This document shows positions 23,335 through 34,876 of a DNA stretch of 64,000 nucleotides, piece after piece. The notes beneath the pieces are model-generated. The model searched no databases. It had not been told where the DNA came from and saw only the letters and a program-made list of their open reading frames with translations. Positions within the stretch are counted from its first letter, which is position 1. The number at the start of each line of letters is the position of its first letter. The position numbers and the translations under genes were made by a program. Source of the stretch: Certhia americana (Eukaryota > Chordata > Aves > Passeriformes > Certhiidae); the NCBI GenBank assembly GCA_018697195.1, contig CM031878.1, positions 9,214,160 through 9,278,159 on the forward strand, written 5' to 3'.

Positions 23335-25123
23335 TTAACTGTTCTTGAGAGATTTTCCTCTTCCAGACTTTGCTGTTGTAAAGAGATGGACATAGAAGGG
23401 TCTTAGATAAAAACACTTACAAACAAGATAAAGGTGGTAGCAGCTCCATTCCAGATCAGGAATCAAGTTTTAAAATACAGCAAAAAACAGAGGAGGAGGA
23501 ATACTGTTAGAATGAAGCAAAGAGTGGAGAAAAATATAATGAGAAGATAATCTGTGTTCATGATATGGTGTCATATGATCTTGTAAGCTTGTAATGTTAA
23601 TTTTTCATGATCTCTTATTTTTTAATTGGAGACCATACAAAGAATATAAATTTTAATCTGATATACAGATTTCCTAGAACACTATTGAATTTGCTTGCCA
23701 AAATCTGCGAACTTTTTGTTGCTCATTTAAATAAACCAGATAAAAACCTAGAAAAAAAAATGTTTTATGGCTGTGAAACAGAAGGAAATGTAGCTGCAAT
23801 TTAACTGACAATGTGTATTCACCTTCAAACCCTGTAAAGTCGTGTGTGAATTCTCTTTTCTAAACACTCAAACACAGAAACAAATAGATTTAACATCCTT
23901 GGTTTTCTTCTTTCCAGCAGCATCTGTGCATCCTGAAATCTCATACTATAATGTGGATCAAACTCTTGAGGGCATTTCATGTTACTGCTGCTCCTTGGAA
24001 AGCTATTTATGTGAGTGAACATAATCCTTTTCATGGTGTACAACCCACTTTTTGCAGTGTATCACCTGGTGTACTCTGAACAAAGCTTCATGGAATAAAA
24101 AGGAATTTCTCTAGTTTTTGGACTTTTACCTACAGATTATTAAAATTATTTTGCAAATAATTAAATTGCTCTTCAGAGACAACAAAAAGTTCTGTCCAAC
24201 AGAAAATGTGAGGCAGCTGAAACCTACAAGTTTGTACCAGCTCTCCACTAACAAAGTAATCTGAAGGACAAATAGAACAAAAGTAAATAACCATTCAAAT
24301 GCTTACCTCGAACAATGGTGAGTCACTGCACAAATGCTTATGACATACATCCTTTCTCTGAAGCTGCCCAATTTAACTGCACATTGTTTCCCAAGTGTCT
24401 TGGATATGCATAGCTCAGAGAGATCTTAAGAAAACCACTGCAGAAATTGTATTGCTTGGAAGAGGATTGGCTATATTGAGACCCACTATAAAAATATCTG
24501 TCTTAAAATCCCCCAATGAAGGACTTTCTCTAACAAGCATAGCTAGATTTTTTTCCCTAGTGGTAGATGATCTTTTTTATTGCAATAAATGTTCTTGAGA
24601 TCAAGATATTTTTACAGATCAAATTAAACTGATTTTTTTTTTCTTACCCCAGTGGCACGAAAAGACAATTGAATGGATTTCTTCTTTCTGCTTTCCTAAC
24701 CCAAACAGCCCAACAGTTTCTAGCTACTCATCTTACCCTGAGAAAGTCTTTGGAAAGTGAACCAGTTTAGCTTTCTCAGCTATTGTGCAGTTGCTGGCAT
24801 GGTTGGTGTTAGGTCTGAAGCTGTTTTTGCAACACAAAGACATTAGAACAGCAACAACTGATTTGCAAGAGAATCTTGCAGAACTAGGTTCATCATGCGT
24901 TGACGTAAAATGCACACATGTTTTCACAGTATGTGAGTATCACCATCTGCCTATTTCATCACAGTGAACTTTGGGGCCTTCAAAAACGGGCTACTTATAT
25001 CCTGTTTCTTTCCACTTTACAGAAATTAAAGCAAGACTATCACAAGTGTATTTCATCAGTCCCAAAAGGGTAACAAACAAAATTGAGCACTTCAGTTATC
25101 TCAGAGTCTCAGTAGTCTCAGGG
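23335..25123. other. Unique AT-rich non-coding DNA
   Basis: No gene or element was recognised between the solo LTR and the next CR1. Open frames are all below 80 codons. Confidence 0.6.
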
Positions 25124-26050
25124 TCATGGAATCACAGAATGGTTGGGTTTGGAAAGAACCTTAAAGATCACCTGGTTTCAGTCCCTGACAGGGACAACTT
25201 TCACTAGAAAATATTGTTCAGAGCTTCATCCAACGTCTATTCAATTTGGTGACCCTCTTTGGGACTTGCTCGAACAGGTCTGTGTCCTTTTTATGCTGGG
25301 CCCCAGCTCTGGGTGCAGTGCTCCAGGTGTGTCTCAGCAGAGCAGAGCAGAGGGGCAGAATCCCCTCCCTGCCCTGCTGTCCACGGGGCTCTGGATGCAG
25401 CCCAGGACATGTCTGGCTCTCTGGGCTGGCAGTGCCATGGCTGGGACATGTCCAGACTCTCACACCCCAGCACCCCCAAGTCCTTCTGGGCAGGGCTGCT
25501 CTGGGTCTGTTCATTCCCAGCCTGTGCTGATACCGGGGGTTGTTCCTATCCAGGTGCAGCACCAGCACTTGGCCTTGTTAAACCTCATCAGATTCCCATG
25601 GATACCTATTTCAAGGTTGTCCAGGTCCCTCTGGATGGCATCCCATCCTTAAGAAGTGTCAGCTTGGGGTCATCTTCTAATTTTCTGAGAGTGCACTTGA
25701 TCCCTTTATCTACATCATTAATGATGTTATTAAATACCACAGTCACAATGCAGATTCTTGAGGGACAGGACGCCTCTTGTCACTGATGTCCTTTAGGACT
25801 CCAAGCCATTGACCACTCTCCTTTGGATGTGACTGTGCAACCCTTTTCCTATCCATCTAATAGTCCTCCCATCAAACCTATCTCTCTCCAATTTAGAGAG
25901 AAAGATGTAAGTGACTATGTAAAAGGCTTTACAGGAGTCCAGAGAAATGATGCCTTTAGCCCTTCCCTTGTCCACTAATGTGGTCACTTCATCATAGAAA
26001 GTCACTTGGCTGGTTACAGTGGTGAAGTCATGCTGTTCTGAATCACCCCC
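25124..26050 (-). mobile_element. CR1 LINE fragment with ORF2 remnant and internal deletion
   Basis: The + strand begins with the reverse-complement CR1 end (TCATGGAATCACAGAATGGT) and goes through ACCTTAAAGATCACCTGG. It then jumps from CTTCATCCAAC to sequence normally some 250 bp further into the element (GGTCTGTGTCCTTTTTATGC, GGGGCAGAATCCCCTCCCTG, GGATGCAGCCCAGGACA, CACTTGGCCTTGTTAAACCT). The missing middle is present in the CR1 at 56.4 kb, so this copy has an internal deletion. It continues into ORF2 reverse-transcriptase sequence up to about 26.05 kb. The element lies on the minus strand and is disabled by truncation, deletion and frameshifts. The + strand open frames of up to 175 codons here are antisense shadows. 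Confidence 0.95.
25793..26005 (-). pseudogene. CR1 ORF2 reverse-transcriptase fragment
   Basis: A 70-codon minus-strand frame retains a recognisable stretch of the CR1 reverse-transcriptase palm. TTLVDKGRAKGIISLDSCKAF is followed, a few residues on, by SKLERDRFDG and IRWIGKGL. The first aspartate of SLDSCKAF falls where the RT motif A catalytic aspartate is expected. The residue after KAF, commonly aspartate in this family, is tyrosine here. The frame is too short to be an enzyme, its start methionine is incidental, and the rest of ORF2 is missing or frameshifted. It is a dead fossil of the LINE polymerase. Confidence 0.85.
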
Positions 26051-26520
26051 CTGTCATGGATTTAACCTGAATTCAGGCAGTGGCAAATAGAGACGTACAA
26101 TCTTAAAAATAAGATAAGGCTGTATTTTTCTTCATCTGGTGTGGACAACAAACTCTGATCAACTTCTATATAATAGATTTAGGGCTTTAGCCAATGTACA
26201 GTTGTATGTGTTAACCTCACAACTGCAACCACACAAACTCAGCAGTCCCTCTAGAAATATACATTTTGCTGTATTTGAACTCACCAGGCTTTCAGTGTTG
26301 CTCCATGGAATCTGTGCAACCAGTACCGTGTCTTGATGCAGGACAATGGGTGTCTGGTCCTTTTTGCTGGAGGTCAGAGGTTGTAGGTACACCATGGAAT
26401 AACAGGGTGTGCAGAGGGTCCCATGACTGAAGATGTGGTCTGGACTCCTCCAGTCCTTATCCTGCTGCAGTCTCACTGGAGTCTGAAAGCAGGGGGAAGA
26501 TAAGAGCATAAAATATTAAT
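26051..26520. other. Possible unidentified repeat next to CR1
   Basis: Directly after the CR1 fragment the sequence begins TGTCATGGATTTAACCTG, a plausible LTR-type TG start. It continues for about 450 bp with a 116-codon minus-strand open frame (26159-26509) without recognisable domains. Composition differs slightly from the flanking AT-rich DNA. It may be an LTR or other dispersed repeat that bounded the CR1, or simply unique sequence. I could not find a matching CA end or target duplication. Confidence 0.25.
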
Positions 26521-29500
26521 GTTTAAGGGACGCCATAAATGCATTAATGTCATATCCTTTTGCCCTGTGTGTGAGAACTACACATGCAATCAATTCTTCT
26601 GAAGTAGTTCATAGAAATAGGAGCAAATAGACACTATCTGAATAGAAAAAGTGCTCAATTAAAATAATTCACTCAAGGACATTCACAACCTACTACTATG
26701 AGAATTAACTTTGGGTCAGCATAGTGTGTTGAAAGGGTTTGCATCTGTAGAAGTTTGGCTGTGCATGCTGCAGTTTGCTAATCCCAAGGCATGTCTTTAT
26801 CTAACAAAATATTTCATCTTCCTCTGCAGAAAAGACATTATGAGTAATCCTTTAAATCAGGAATTTATAATATTTAAAAGTGCTTTATGATGTGTCTTCT
26901 AAGTTGCAGTTGAAAGAAGAAAAACTTTTACTAGGAGCCAAACAGCTGCCGTGATTAATCCAAGTGTGTTTAATTTGAAAGATGTAGCAAGTCTGCAGTT
27001 TTATTCTAAAGCTGTAATGTCACAAGGTTTAAAAATCCCACCTCTTGAAATCAGACAACTCTGACAACTTCACATTTATTTGACTTACCTTTTAAAAAGG
27101 TATCTTTTCTTAGAGCCATGTGTAGCTGTCAGCCACTGTCCTTTTAGTTCATGATTTATCAACAAAGATACAAATGTTTTGCACCTATTATCTGATTTTT
27201 CTCTATAAATATTTTTACTGTGTGTAAACTGCATTTTTATGTCTTTTATTTCTATTTGTAAAACATGAACTAAACAATTAATTTATTTGAATCAACCTCC
27301 ATAATAACATCTCTGCCGTGTTTGCCAAAAGCCCCATTAAAGACATATGTGTTTTGACACAGCAGTTCCTGTGACAGAATATGCACCAGTTACTAGCAGC
27401 TGCAGCTACACTGGTTGCTGAAAACCAAACTAAACAAACTGAGAGCTACTTGAAAAAAGTAGTTTTGATACTCTCTGTCTAGAGTTTTGCGAAGTAAAAT
27501 TTCAAGATTTAGCTCAAAAATAACACTTCCTAAGCCCTATTTCAAATCAGATTGAACCCAAAGTTTGCTAATTTGTGTGAGAAGGACAACACATTATTCA
27601 TATCCAGCTTGTGCTGGTGATTTTGGAGTCCCTCAGTAATACATAATAATTGTAAAGGATGTTTATCTTGAAGCAACACTACTCTTGGAACAGTGCATCG
27701 TATGATTTATACATGGGAGAGAAAAGAAGAGAAGAGAAGAGAAGAGAAGAGAAGAGAAGAGAAGAGAAGAGGAGGAGAGCTCTTTTTGCAGCAGCACCCT
27801 CAATATTTACCCATTCCAGTAATGCAGGTTTGAGAGAATGGATTTTTGATCAGATAGAAACTCTGGCCTTGCATTCAATATTTGTATTTTTAATAGAAGA
27901 AGTCATTAGTTGAGCAAGCTGGTGGAGGCTTATAAGAAAAATCCAGTTGATTTACACAAAAAAATTCAGTAAGTCAAGTAAAATTCTTCTAAAGCACAGA
28001 AGAATTTTGGAAAAGTGAGATGAAATGAACAGGAATACAATTTATGAACAGTTTAGATAACAGTTTTGTGAGGCAAGGAGAAGTATCCTAATATGATCTA
28101 AAAATAAGAATTGAAACCACTGTTCTGCTCAGAGAGAAATCCTGATAATATCAAAGGGATCTTCTGAAAAATAATAAAAAAACCTAATGTCTTTTTCAGA
28201 AGACATAACTAGTTTCTTTCTTTTATAATTACTAAAATTTACATTTTCATTATTACCAGTCAATATGAGTCAATACATTTGTGCAACTCATAATAGAATA
28301 ATACACAGCATGGAGTAAGAAATAAGCATATTTTTTTACTCAGTTTGTGTCTAGATTCATGACATTTGCCAAACAGACCCTCACCAGGGGAGGAAAGAAA
28401 AGCTGATGTAGCCAACTCACAAATTATCTGCTAAATTTAGTCATACATGGCAAATTGTTCACCTAATTACCACCTTGAAAAATACTGTGATCAAGCAAAT
28501 AAACCAGCCTGGAAAATGTCTGAAAATATCAGGAGAAATTAATGAGAATCAGGAGCTTACTTTGCACTGAACCAGATAGCAGTGAGGTGTATCCCCCAGC
28601 CTCCAGTTCCACATTTTATTTCTAGTATTACAGTTAAGGATATTTTCTCTGGGATGAGAAGTGTGCAGCACTGCTTTCATCAGGGAACTTCAGCTATTCT
28701 ACACATGAGAGGATAACTTCAATAGCTGGGTAAAATTTTGATGAACTAGAAAATATTTTGTGATCAGAGAAGAGTTTGTTCCTGCTTTTATGTTCTGGAA
28801 GATAAGTAATGGATTTCTGGCTGGTTCTTGTCTCATCTGAACAAGTTCATCTATACAAATACTTTACACTTTACCATGTTACAGAATGCAGCAACCCAAA
28901 GAAAATTGGACTTGCAGGCATCAAAGAAAATGTAGTTGAAATTTCTTATTATCTGTATCTTTATAAAAGATAAGATCTTAAATTGTCCGCATTAAAAAAA
29001 AAAAAAAATCTGGTGTACTTATATAGTTTAAAGACAGTGTGCTGTGGAAATAAATCCCATGGGTTTGTGAGAAAAAAACCATGTGCATCATACCCCAGGC
29101 TGCAAAGTGAAGTGGAAATGCTGAGAATTTTTCCCTGTCATCCCTTGTGGAAGAATGGAAATGCAGATACATGACCTGCATTGTATTTTCCAAAAGGCCG
29201 AAAATTAAGATGGGATATAGTCAGTATGAAGGGTGAAAAAAAAGAAACAAACAAACATGTTAGCTCCAGTTCATTGTCTTGTCTATATCTATTGCCTGAA
29301 ACATTAAGAATACAGTACTGTCTACCAAAAATTCTCCATTTTCTTCACAAAGGTGTAATTGAGTAAATGAAACTTTTGCAGAAAACAGTTATTTTCAATT
29401 ATCTTCTTCAGAAAAGACAACTTTATTTTCTATTTTGCTTTTTTAAACAGCATGACAGTGAGTGACAAAATAATCCAAGATACTTTTTGTGAATGGAATA

Positions 29501-30010
29501 ATCTATAATAGCATCCTGATATAACATTCATCCCAGAAAATCTCAAGACAAAGTGCTTAGAAGAGCAGCAGTGGAAATTGTGTACTTCAACTAAAAAAAA
29601 AAAAAATTCTTCAGAATATGCTTTTTCAGGAAAAATCTGATAGTTGCAACTAAATTGCTGCTTTCTATAGATGCTCTACACTATTTCAGTTTTTATAAGA
29701 CTGGGAGATTCCTCTAATGTGGGAAATCAGCAGACTTTGCTTCAATTTAGACTTCTTTCTTATTTTTTTTTTCTCTGCCAGAAACAAAAGATTACTACTT
29801 ATGATTTATCAGATACGAACCCTCAAAAATCTGACTAGGTGTGTCAACTAGGGTTCTATTCTGAGAAGCATTCCAGAGAAACTCTTCAAAAGCCAATGAG
29901 TTCTGTACATTGCTTAGGGCAGACAAAGCCTTCCTAAATCCTGGCTATTGGTAATAGCTGAAGGACCAGAATTCCTGAGGTCAAGAGGCCTGCTGTGCTC
30001 CTGTATCTCA
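26521..30010. other. Unique AT-rich non-coding DNA
   Basis: No gene was recognised. The stretch holds the GAAGA pentanucleotide array at 27.73 kb and two 14-A runs (28994-29007 and 29593-29606). Open frames are below 90 codons. One of them consists largely of the GAAGA array and is an artefact. Confidence 0.6.
27726..27770. repeat. (GAAGA)9 pentanucleotide microsatellite
   Basis: Nine perfect tandem copies of GAAGA, preceded by a degenerate copy and followed by GGAGGAGAG. It is a purine-only strand, so the tract could adopt triplex-type structures. It is likely length-polymorphic. Confidence 0.95.
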
Positions 30011-31670
30011 TGGTCTTGGTTTGAAAGACAGGCATCTGCCAAAGGAGGCAGGAACCTCCCTTGGAATGGAGAATATGATCCCCTTCCCTCTGAATTATTA
30101 TAACTCTGAAATTAAGGGGCTTTCAGGCAAAGGCATTGGCGAAGGAACAGCAGTTCCTTATTAGTGTGTATAACAAGGCAAACAAACCACAATACTGTCA
30201 GCAGCACCCAGCAGAGCAGGAACCCAGTCCCAGCCGCTCCGGCTGCAGGTGCTTCCCCCTGGGTGCAGTTCCGGACATGGCCAGCAGGGGCGCTGCTGGC
30301 TCCCGGCCGGGCAGGGTGGGTGTGGTGATTCCCCCACGGCTGCAGGGGGCGCTGTGGCGCGGGGAGCACGCAGTGATGGCGGCTCAGCCCAGACAGGAAG
30401 GGATGGAAAAGTTTGCTTTACAAACGCCCAGGGGCAGTCTGTCCCAGTGCCCCTCTGGATGGCAAAAGGAACTGCAGCAGGGACCTCGGAAACAGCAGGT
30501 TGGAACTGCACAGACAAGCAAAATTTCAGGATGGTAGATGAAATGCTGGAGCTGTAGCAGGAGTCACAGTGTGTCCCAGCAGGCAGGGGGATTTTGGGGC
30601 TACAGTGTAGCAAAAAAACCCTTCTTGAGCAAGGGCAGAAGCACAGCCCTGATCCCTAAAAGGGCAGGGAGAGGCTCCCTTGGAGTGATACCTGGAGAGG
30701 CTGCCCTGTTCTAGCCTGGAACAGGGGCTAGACAGAGTTAGGTAATAAAGTAGTTATTTATCAAATGGCCTTCAAAAGGTACACCTTGGGCAGTGCAAAA
30801 GCATCACAGAGGCTACACCCAAGAAGGAGGATAGCTACGAATTTTCTCAGATATAGTTTTGGTCTATTTGCATATCAGAGGTTAATTGTCCAATTATAGC
30901 TTCAGGTAATGAATTTACATTTCCCCAGGTTGCTTCCACCACCCTGATTCATTCCTGTTTATGCTTTCCAGGGCCTGAGGTAAATGATGTGACCTTGGTT
31001 CCCAGGCCCAGAAGGGTTGTTTAGTCTGACCAAAATGTGAAGAAAGCTAAGTAGCATTCTATATAGAATTCAGAGTTATACACTAATGCAGTCCATAATC
31101 TGAAAAGCATAAAAGGTAAAACTGAAGGTATCAGAGGTGGCAGGGCCTTGGGGGTGCTGGGGTTTCCCCTGAGGCACCCCAGCAGATGGTGAAGGGTCCC
31201 CTGTTTGTGAGGCCGGGTGTTCATAAGGTCCCAGTGCAGCGGCTGCTCTCACGGGCAGAGCTCCACTCAAGGCAGCAGAAAGGCAGCAGGAGACAGAGCT
31301 CGCAGCGGCGGCAAATTCTTCCCACAGTGACCGCAGTCAAACGCGAATTCTTCCCACAGCGACCGCAGCTGAACGCAAATTCTTCCCACAGCACAGGAGG
31401 CAGCCTGTGTCCCCCTGAACACTGAGACAGCAAGAGCAAGTTAGGAGCTGCACCCAGCCCCTTCCCCAGCCCGAACCTAGCGGTATCTCTACCTTTTCCA
31501 GGAAAATGTCCCTCAGCCACCAGGGTAAAGCCATCTGCACCCCTCCCAATCTCTGTGATTACTTCTTTTGTTTCTCTTAAGTAATGATTGTTACTGTTTC
31601 TTATCTACAAAATGGGAGAAAATTCCCTAAGTGGAAGGAAAAAACAAAGGAAAAATCCTAGCCTCCAACA
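30011..31670 (-). mobile_element. ERV LTR-like block, probably minus orientation
   Basis: This GC-richer, CpG-containing block stands out from the AT-rich surroundings. Read on the minus strand it begins TGTTGGAGGCTAGGATTTTT at 31670 and ends CAAACCAAGACCA at 30011, giving TG...CA ends. Phrases such as CTGAAATTAAGGGGC near 30.1 kb and TTTGCATATCAGAGGTTAAT near 30.87 kb resemble LTR sequence common in passerine genomes, to my recollection. It contains a 32-bp minisatellite (31311-31391). At about 1.66 kb it is long for one LTR, so it may be a composite of two LTR fragments (about 30.01-30.6 and 30.7-31.67 kb). I found no matching target duplication. Open frames of 100-150 codons inside lack recognisable retroviral motifs. 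Presence of LTR material is likely; exact ends and unity are uncertain. Confidence 0.6.
31311..31391. repeat. 32-bp CpG-containing minisatellite, about 2.5 copies
   Basis: Units start at 31311, 31343 and 31375, exactly 32 bp apart. Each opens with GCAAATTCTTCCCACAG or the GCGAATTC variant. The first two continue with a GACCGCAG-containing half, and the third is partial. The two full units retain CpGs. The array lies within the LTR-like block and may represent a duplicated U3 enhancer-type segment. Confidence 0.9.
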
Positions 31671-33529
31671 CTGGTGCTCACCTCTTCAGGCTTCAGCTTA
31701 CCAGCCCACACCCAGGTCAGCAACAATAAATAGAAATTATTTTTCCCATATACCCTAAGGGGCAGATAAGTCCTTTTTCTTCTGATATATACCAGTGCCA
31801 GGTCTATACCAGACACTATGATTGGTAATTTGGAAAAAAATCAATAAATGGCCCAGTCATTGATCATGTGGAAGTGTGGTGTGATTTGTGAGGAACATAG
31901 GTAACTTCAGGCACAGCTCCATCTCTCAGAGGGGCCAGTCAAGGGGTAGAGCCCAGGCAAGCTTCATCTCCTTGATGTTCATTTGTTTCTGTGTATGCAC
32001 CTTACCCCAAAGGCCACTTGAAACAGTGTGGCATCATGGAAGGACTCTTGCCTGATCTAAAATCACATCACCAATTTTATTTTCCTGAGATACTCAGGGA
32101 AATTTCTCTGCAGTACCTTCTGTAAAAGCAGCACAATTTAGAGCAATGGGAAATGCAATCAAGTCACTTCGGACTTTTGCTGCCATCACTGGCAGTGGCT
32201 GTCTCAATTAAAATTTGTATTGCACACAAGCAAAGCCATGATACAAAAACATCACTGTCAGGACTTTTAACAATGTGTTTTTCCTTTGTCTTATGATGGG
32301 AAATGGTTGAATCATTTTGGCTACAGTTTTCACAAAAATATTCGCTGAAGGCAGATAAGCAGATAAGAAAGTTGATGAAATGTTGTGCTAGACAGCATGA
32401 TAAGTGATGAAATAAAAGTTTTTTAAAGCAGGCATGAGACGCTGTAGCTCCCACATATTAGGAAATACAGTAGTAAAATTGTAATTGTAACATAGTATTA
32501 AAACTGTAATATAGTAGTAAACCCCCAAAATATTATTTATATCTTATAATGATGCAAGGGAATGTTTTTTTTTTTTTTCTTAAGCTTATTGTACTGATGG
32601 GCTCTGGGGGCCCCTGTCCTGAAACTGGCTCCAGGAAGGGTCACTTGCGTCTGGAAGACAGTTTGATGTGCTTCACGATGCAAGATGACAGAAGGTGCAA
32701 CCTAAATAGTTTGGCTCTGATATTTTATACCTGGATCCTCGTGTCCATCTCTTCACCTGCAGCAGGATGGACCACTGCTTCATGGTGTCATTTGTTCATT
32801 CAGGGCATATCAGCAGGTGGATTTTAGCTGATTTCCTAGAAAAAAAAAACATTGAAAAGTGGCCACAGTGGCTCTCTGACACAGATGAAGTGTGACTCAT
32901 GCTGGAGTCAGAAGTCTGGAAGTGGCTCCTTCCCTGAGACAGGATGTTCTCTACTGCCAGATTTCTCTGTGAACTGTTCATTTGTCTTCTGAATAGAATT
33001 ACTGCTCCAATTTTTCTGACTTTGACTTTATAGTGAATGTTCTAGGAAAATAACTTCATCAAGCATCACTCAAAACCCAGTCGTTTTCAACAGACAAGAG
33101 GACTGAATGATGGTGATAGGCAGGAGAGGTACTAAAATCACACAGCCTTTTCTTTGCACTTATCAGGTCCCTCATTACAATAGCCATGGAGAGTAAGAAA
33201 AGAATGGACCTCAGAATCCTAATACTCCGCCTCTGTAGCTGTGCAAATATGTACAGATGTTGTCTATTCTCCTCCTAAAGCGATGGTGATGATCAGTACA
33301 TAGACTCTGTAAACTGGTTTAGCGTTAGAAGTGTTTCTTTGTGCTTTATCCAGTAGTGAAAGTGGCATATCTACTTATCCTATTTGCTGAAGAGAAGGAG
33401 GACTTTTATCTCATCCTTTTCTGAGTCTTTTCTGTCCTGAAGTGGTGCATGTACCAGATCTTAGGCTTTTCTTCAATAGCCCAGCCCACCTTGTTTCATT
33501 TAGTGTGTTCCCACAACCCATGTCTTTTG
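31671..33529. other. Unique AT-rich non-coding DNA
   Basis: No gene or clear element was recognised. A 14-T run lies at 32565-32578. Short open frames up to 96 codons show no recognisable features. Confidence 0.55.
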
Positions 33530-33960
33530 GTTCTCTGTGTGTCTGACTGCTCTCCTCTGCACTCTTGTCATTTGCACCAGGCTGGTGAAGCTTCCCATAT
33601 AGGACAAAGTGCTGGGGCCCTGCCTGTGCTAAGTAGAGCAGAAGGATTTCTTCTCTTCTGATGGGATATATTCCTCCAACTGGAAATTTGAATTTTCTTT
33701 GCAGTATCATGGCAAGGACTCTTGTTCTGCCTGTAGTTCATAATGACCTTGAGATCCTTCAGTTTGTTATTCTTGTTCCCATGCAGCTAATACTTTTCTG
33801 CATATGGTACTCTTCAGTTTTCTGGTCTGTCTTAAGTGTTTTGATTTCTCCTTGTCTGCCCTAACATGAGAAATGTCAGTTTGTTCAATAAACCTCCTGA
33901 CTGTTCTCCTGCCCAGTTATCTGTAAGAATACTCAACAGGACAGGACCTTTGACAGCTGT
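33530..33960 (-). mobile_element. Ancient, highly diverged CR1-type LINE fragment
   Basis: The order of degraded phrases matches the reverse complement of a CR1/L3-type ORF2 3' region. These are a CTCTGCACTCTTGTC-like start, then GTGCTAAGTAGAGCAGAAGG and TTCTTCTCTTCTGAT. GTAGTTCATAATGACCTTGA, CCTTCAGTTTGTTATTC and CCCATGCAGCTAATACTTTT follow, and finally ACTCAACAGGACAGGACC. The copy is much more diverged than the other CR1s here. It probably belongs to an old amniote-wide CR1 subfamily in minus orientation. The boundaries are approximate. Confidence 0.6.
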
Positions 33961-33995
33961 CTGTTGCTTATCTTGCTGTTACCTTCTTTAGGAAT

Positions 33996-34043
33996 ATGTA
34001 TCTATATCTATATCTATGTATATATCTATATAAATATATAAAT
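33996..34043. repeat. (TATC)/(TA) AT-rich microsatellite
   Basis: An imperfect array of TATCTA units grades into TATA repeats, followed by ATAAATC. It is a simple low-complexity tract. Confidence 0.85.
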
Positions 34044-34852
34044 CAAGCAACTGACCTAAAATCAGTTGGTCTGCAAGGCCTTCATTCTAACTTTCAGGAA
34101 AAAGCCCATTAGTACCCTTTTCAATGCTTTAGTTCAAGAATCTTGAATTTTCAGAGTTAACTACTCACCAGTTCTGAGGTTGTTTTGGGTTTTTGCGTTA
34201 TTGTTTTTCTGCTTGGATTTGTTTGTGGGTGTTTTTGTTGTTGTTTGCTTGGTTTGGTTTTCCTTTTTTCCTTTTTTTTTTTATCCTAATTTGCCAGATT
34301 TATGTGGTTTTAACAAAAATAATCTTTAGAAGGATGTGCTCTTTAATTTGCTCCTAATGTTTCTAGTTTGAAATATCACCCTTTTGTTATTGGTATTAGA
34401 CAGATAGTTCTACTGAATCTTCTTAGTGAATATTATTATAAAGAAGACAATAAAGGCTTTGAGTTTCTCTGTCTCATTTGGCTATAGCCTTCGCTCATGC
34501 TGAATATATGGTCACTGCTAATATTGGTCTCTTTCCAACTTCCAGAACAAATTTCTTCAGATCTCTCATTAGCTCTGTCTCTATTAGTGACTTGCCCTTT
34601 CTGATTTCTACCATAAATACTTATACATGTCTGCAGCAACCTGTCCTGTCCAACCCTTCCTACATATTTTCTTTCTGTGTTTGACCTTGCTGAAAGGCCC
34701 CTCTGCTCCTGCATCCTGCCTATGTAATGGCACATTTGATACTGCTCCCACTTCTTCAGAAGACCAGTAGTTCTTCATTACTTCCTTATTCACTTGCTCT
34801 TTTGCCTGGACTTTTTAAACATAGTTCTTGGAGGCCAATCCTTTTTAAGTTG

Positions 34853-34876
34853 TTTTTTTTTTTTTTTTTTTTTTTA
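34853..34876. repeat. T24 homopolymer
   Basis: Twenty-four uninterrupted T on the + strand inside a pyrimidine-rich stretch. It could be a minus-strand poly(A) tail, but no retroposon body or flanking duplication was recognised. Confidence 0.9.

Noticed and set aside
25259..25786. 175-codon + strand open frame
   Set aside because: It reads the antisense strand of a CR1 LINE fragment. Several other frames are also open there because the region is GC-richer, and none resembles a protein family.
26052..26520. LTR starting TGTCATGGATTT
   Set aside because: No CA end, target duplication, TATA or poly(A) arrangement could be found. Kept only as a possible unidentified repeat.
27659..27913. Open frame with EEKRR repeats
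   Set aside because: The repeated residues come from the GAAGA microsatellite, whose length makes several frames open.
30161..30613. 150-codon minus-strand open frame
   Set aside because: It lies in LTR-like, GC-rich sequence with open frames in both strands. No gag, pol or env motif is visible.
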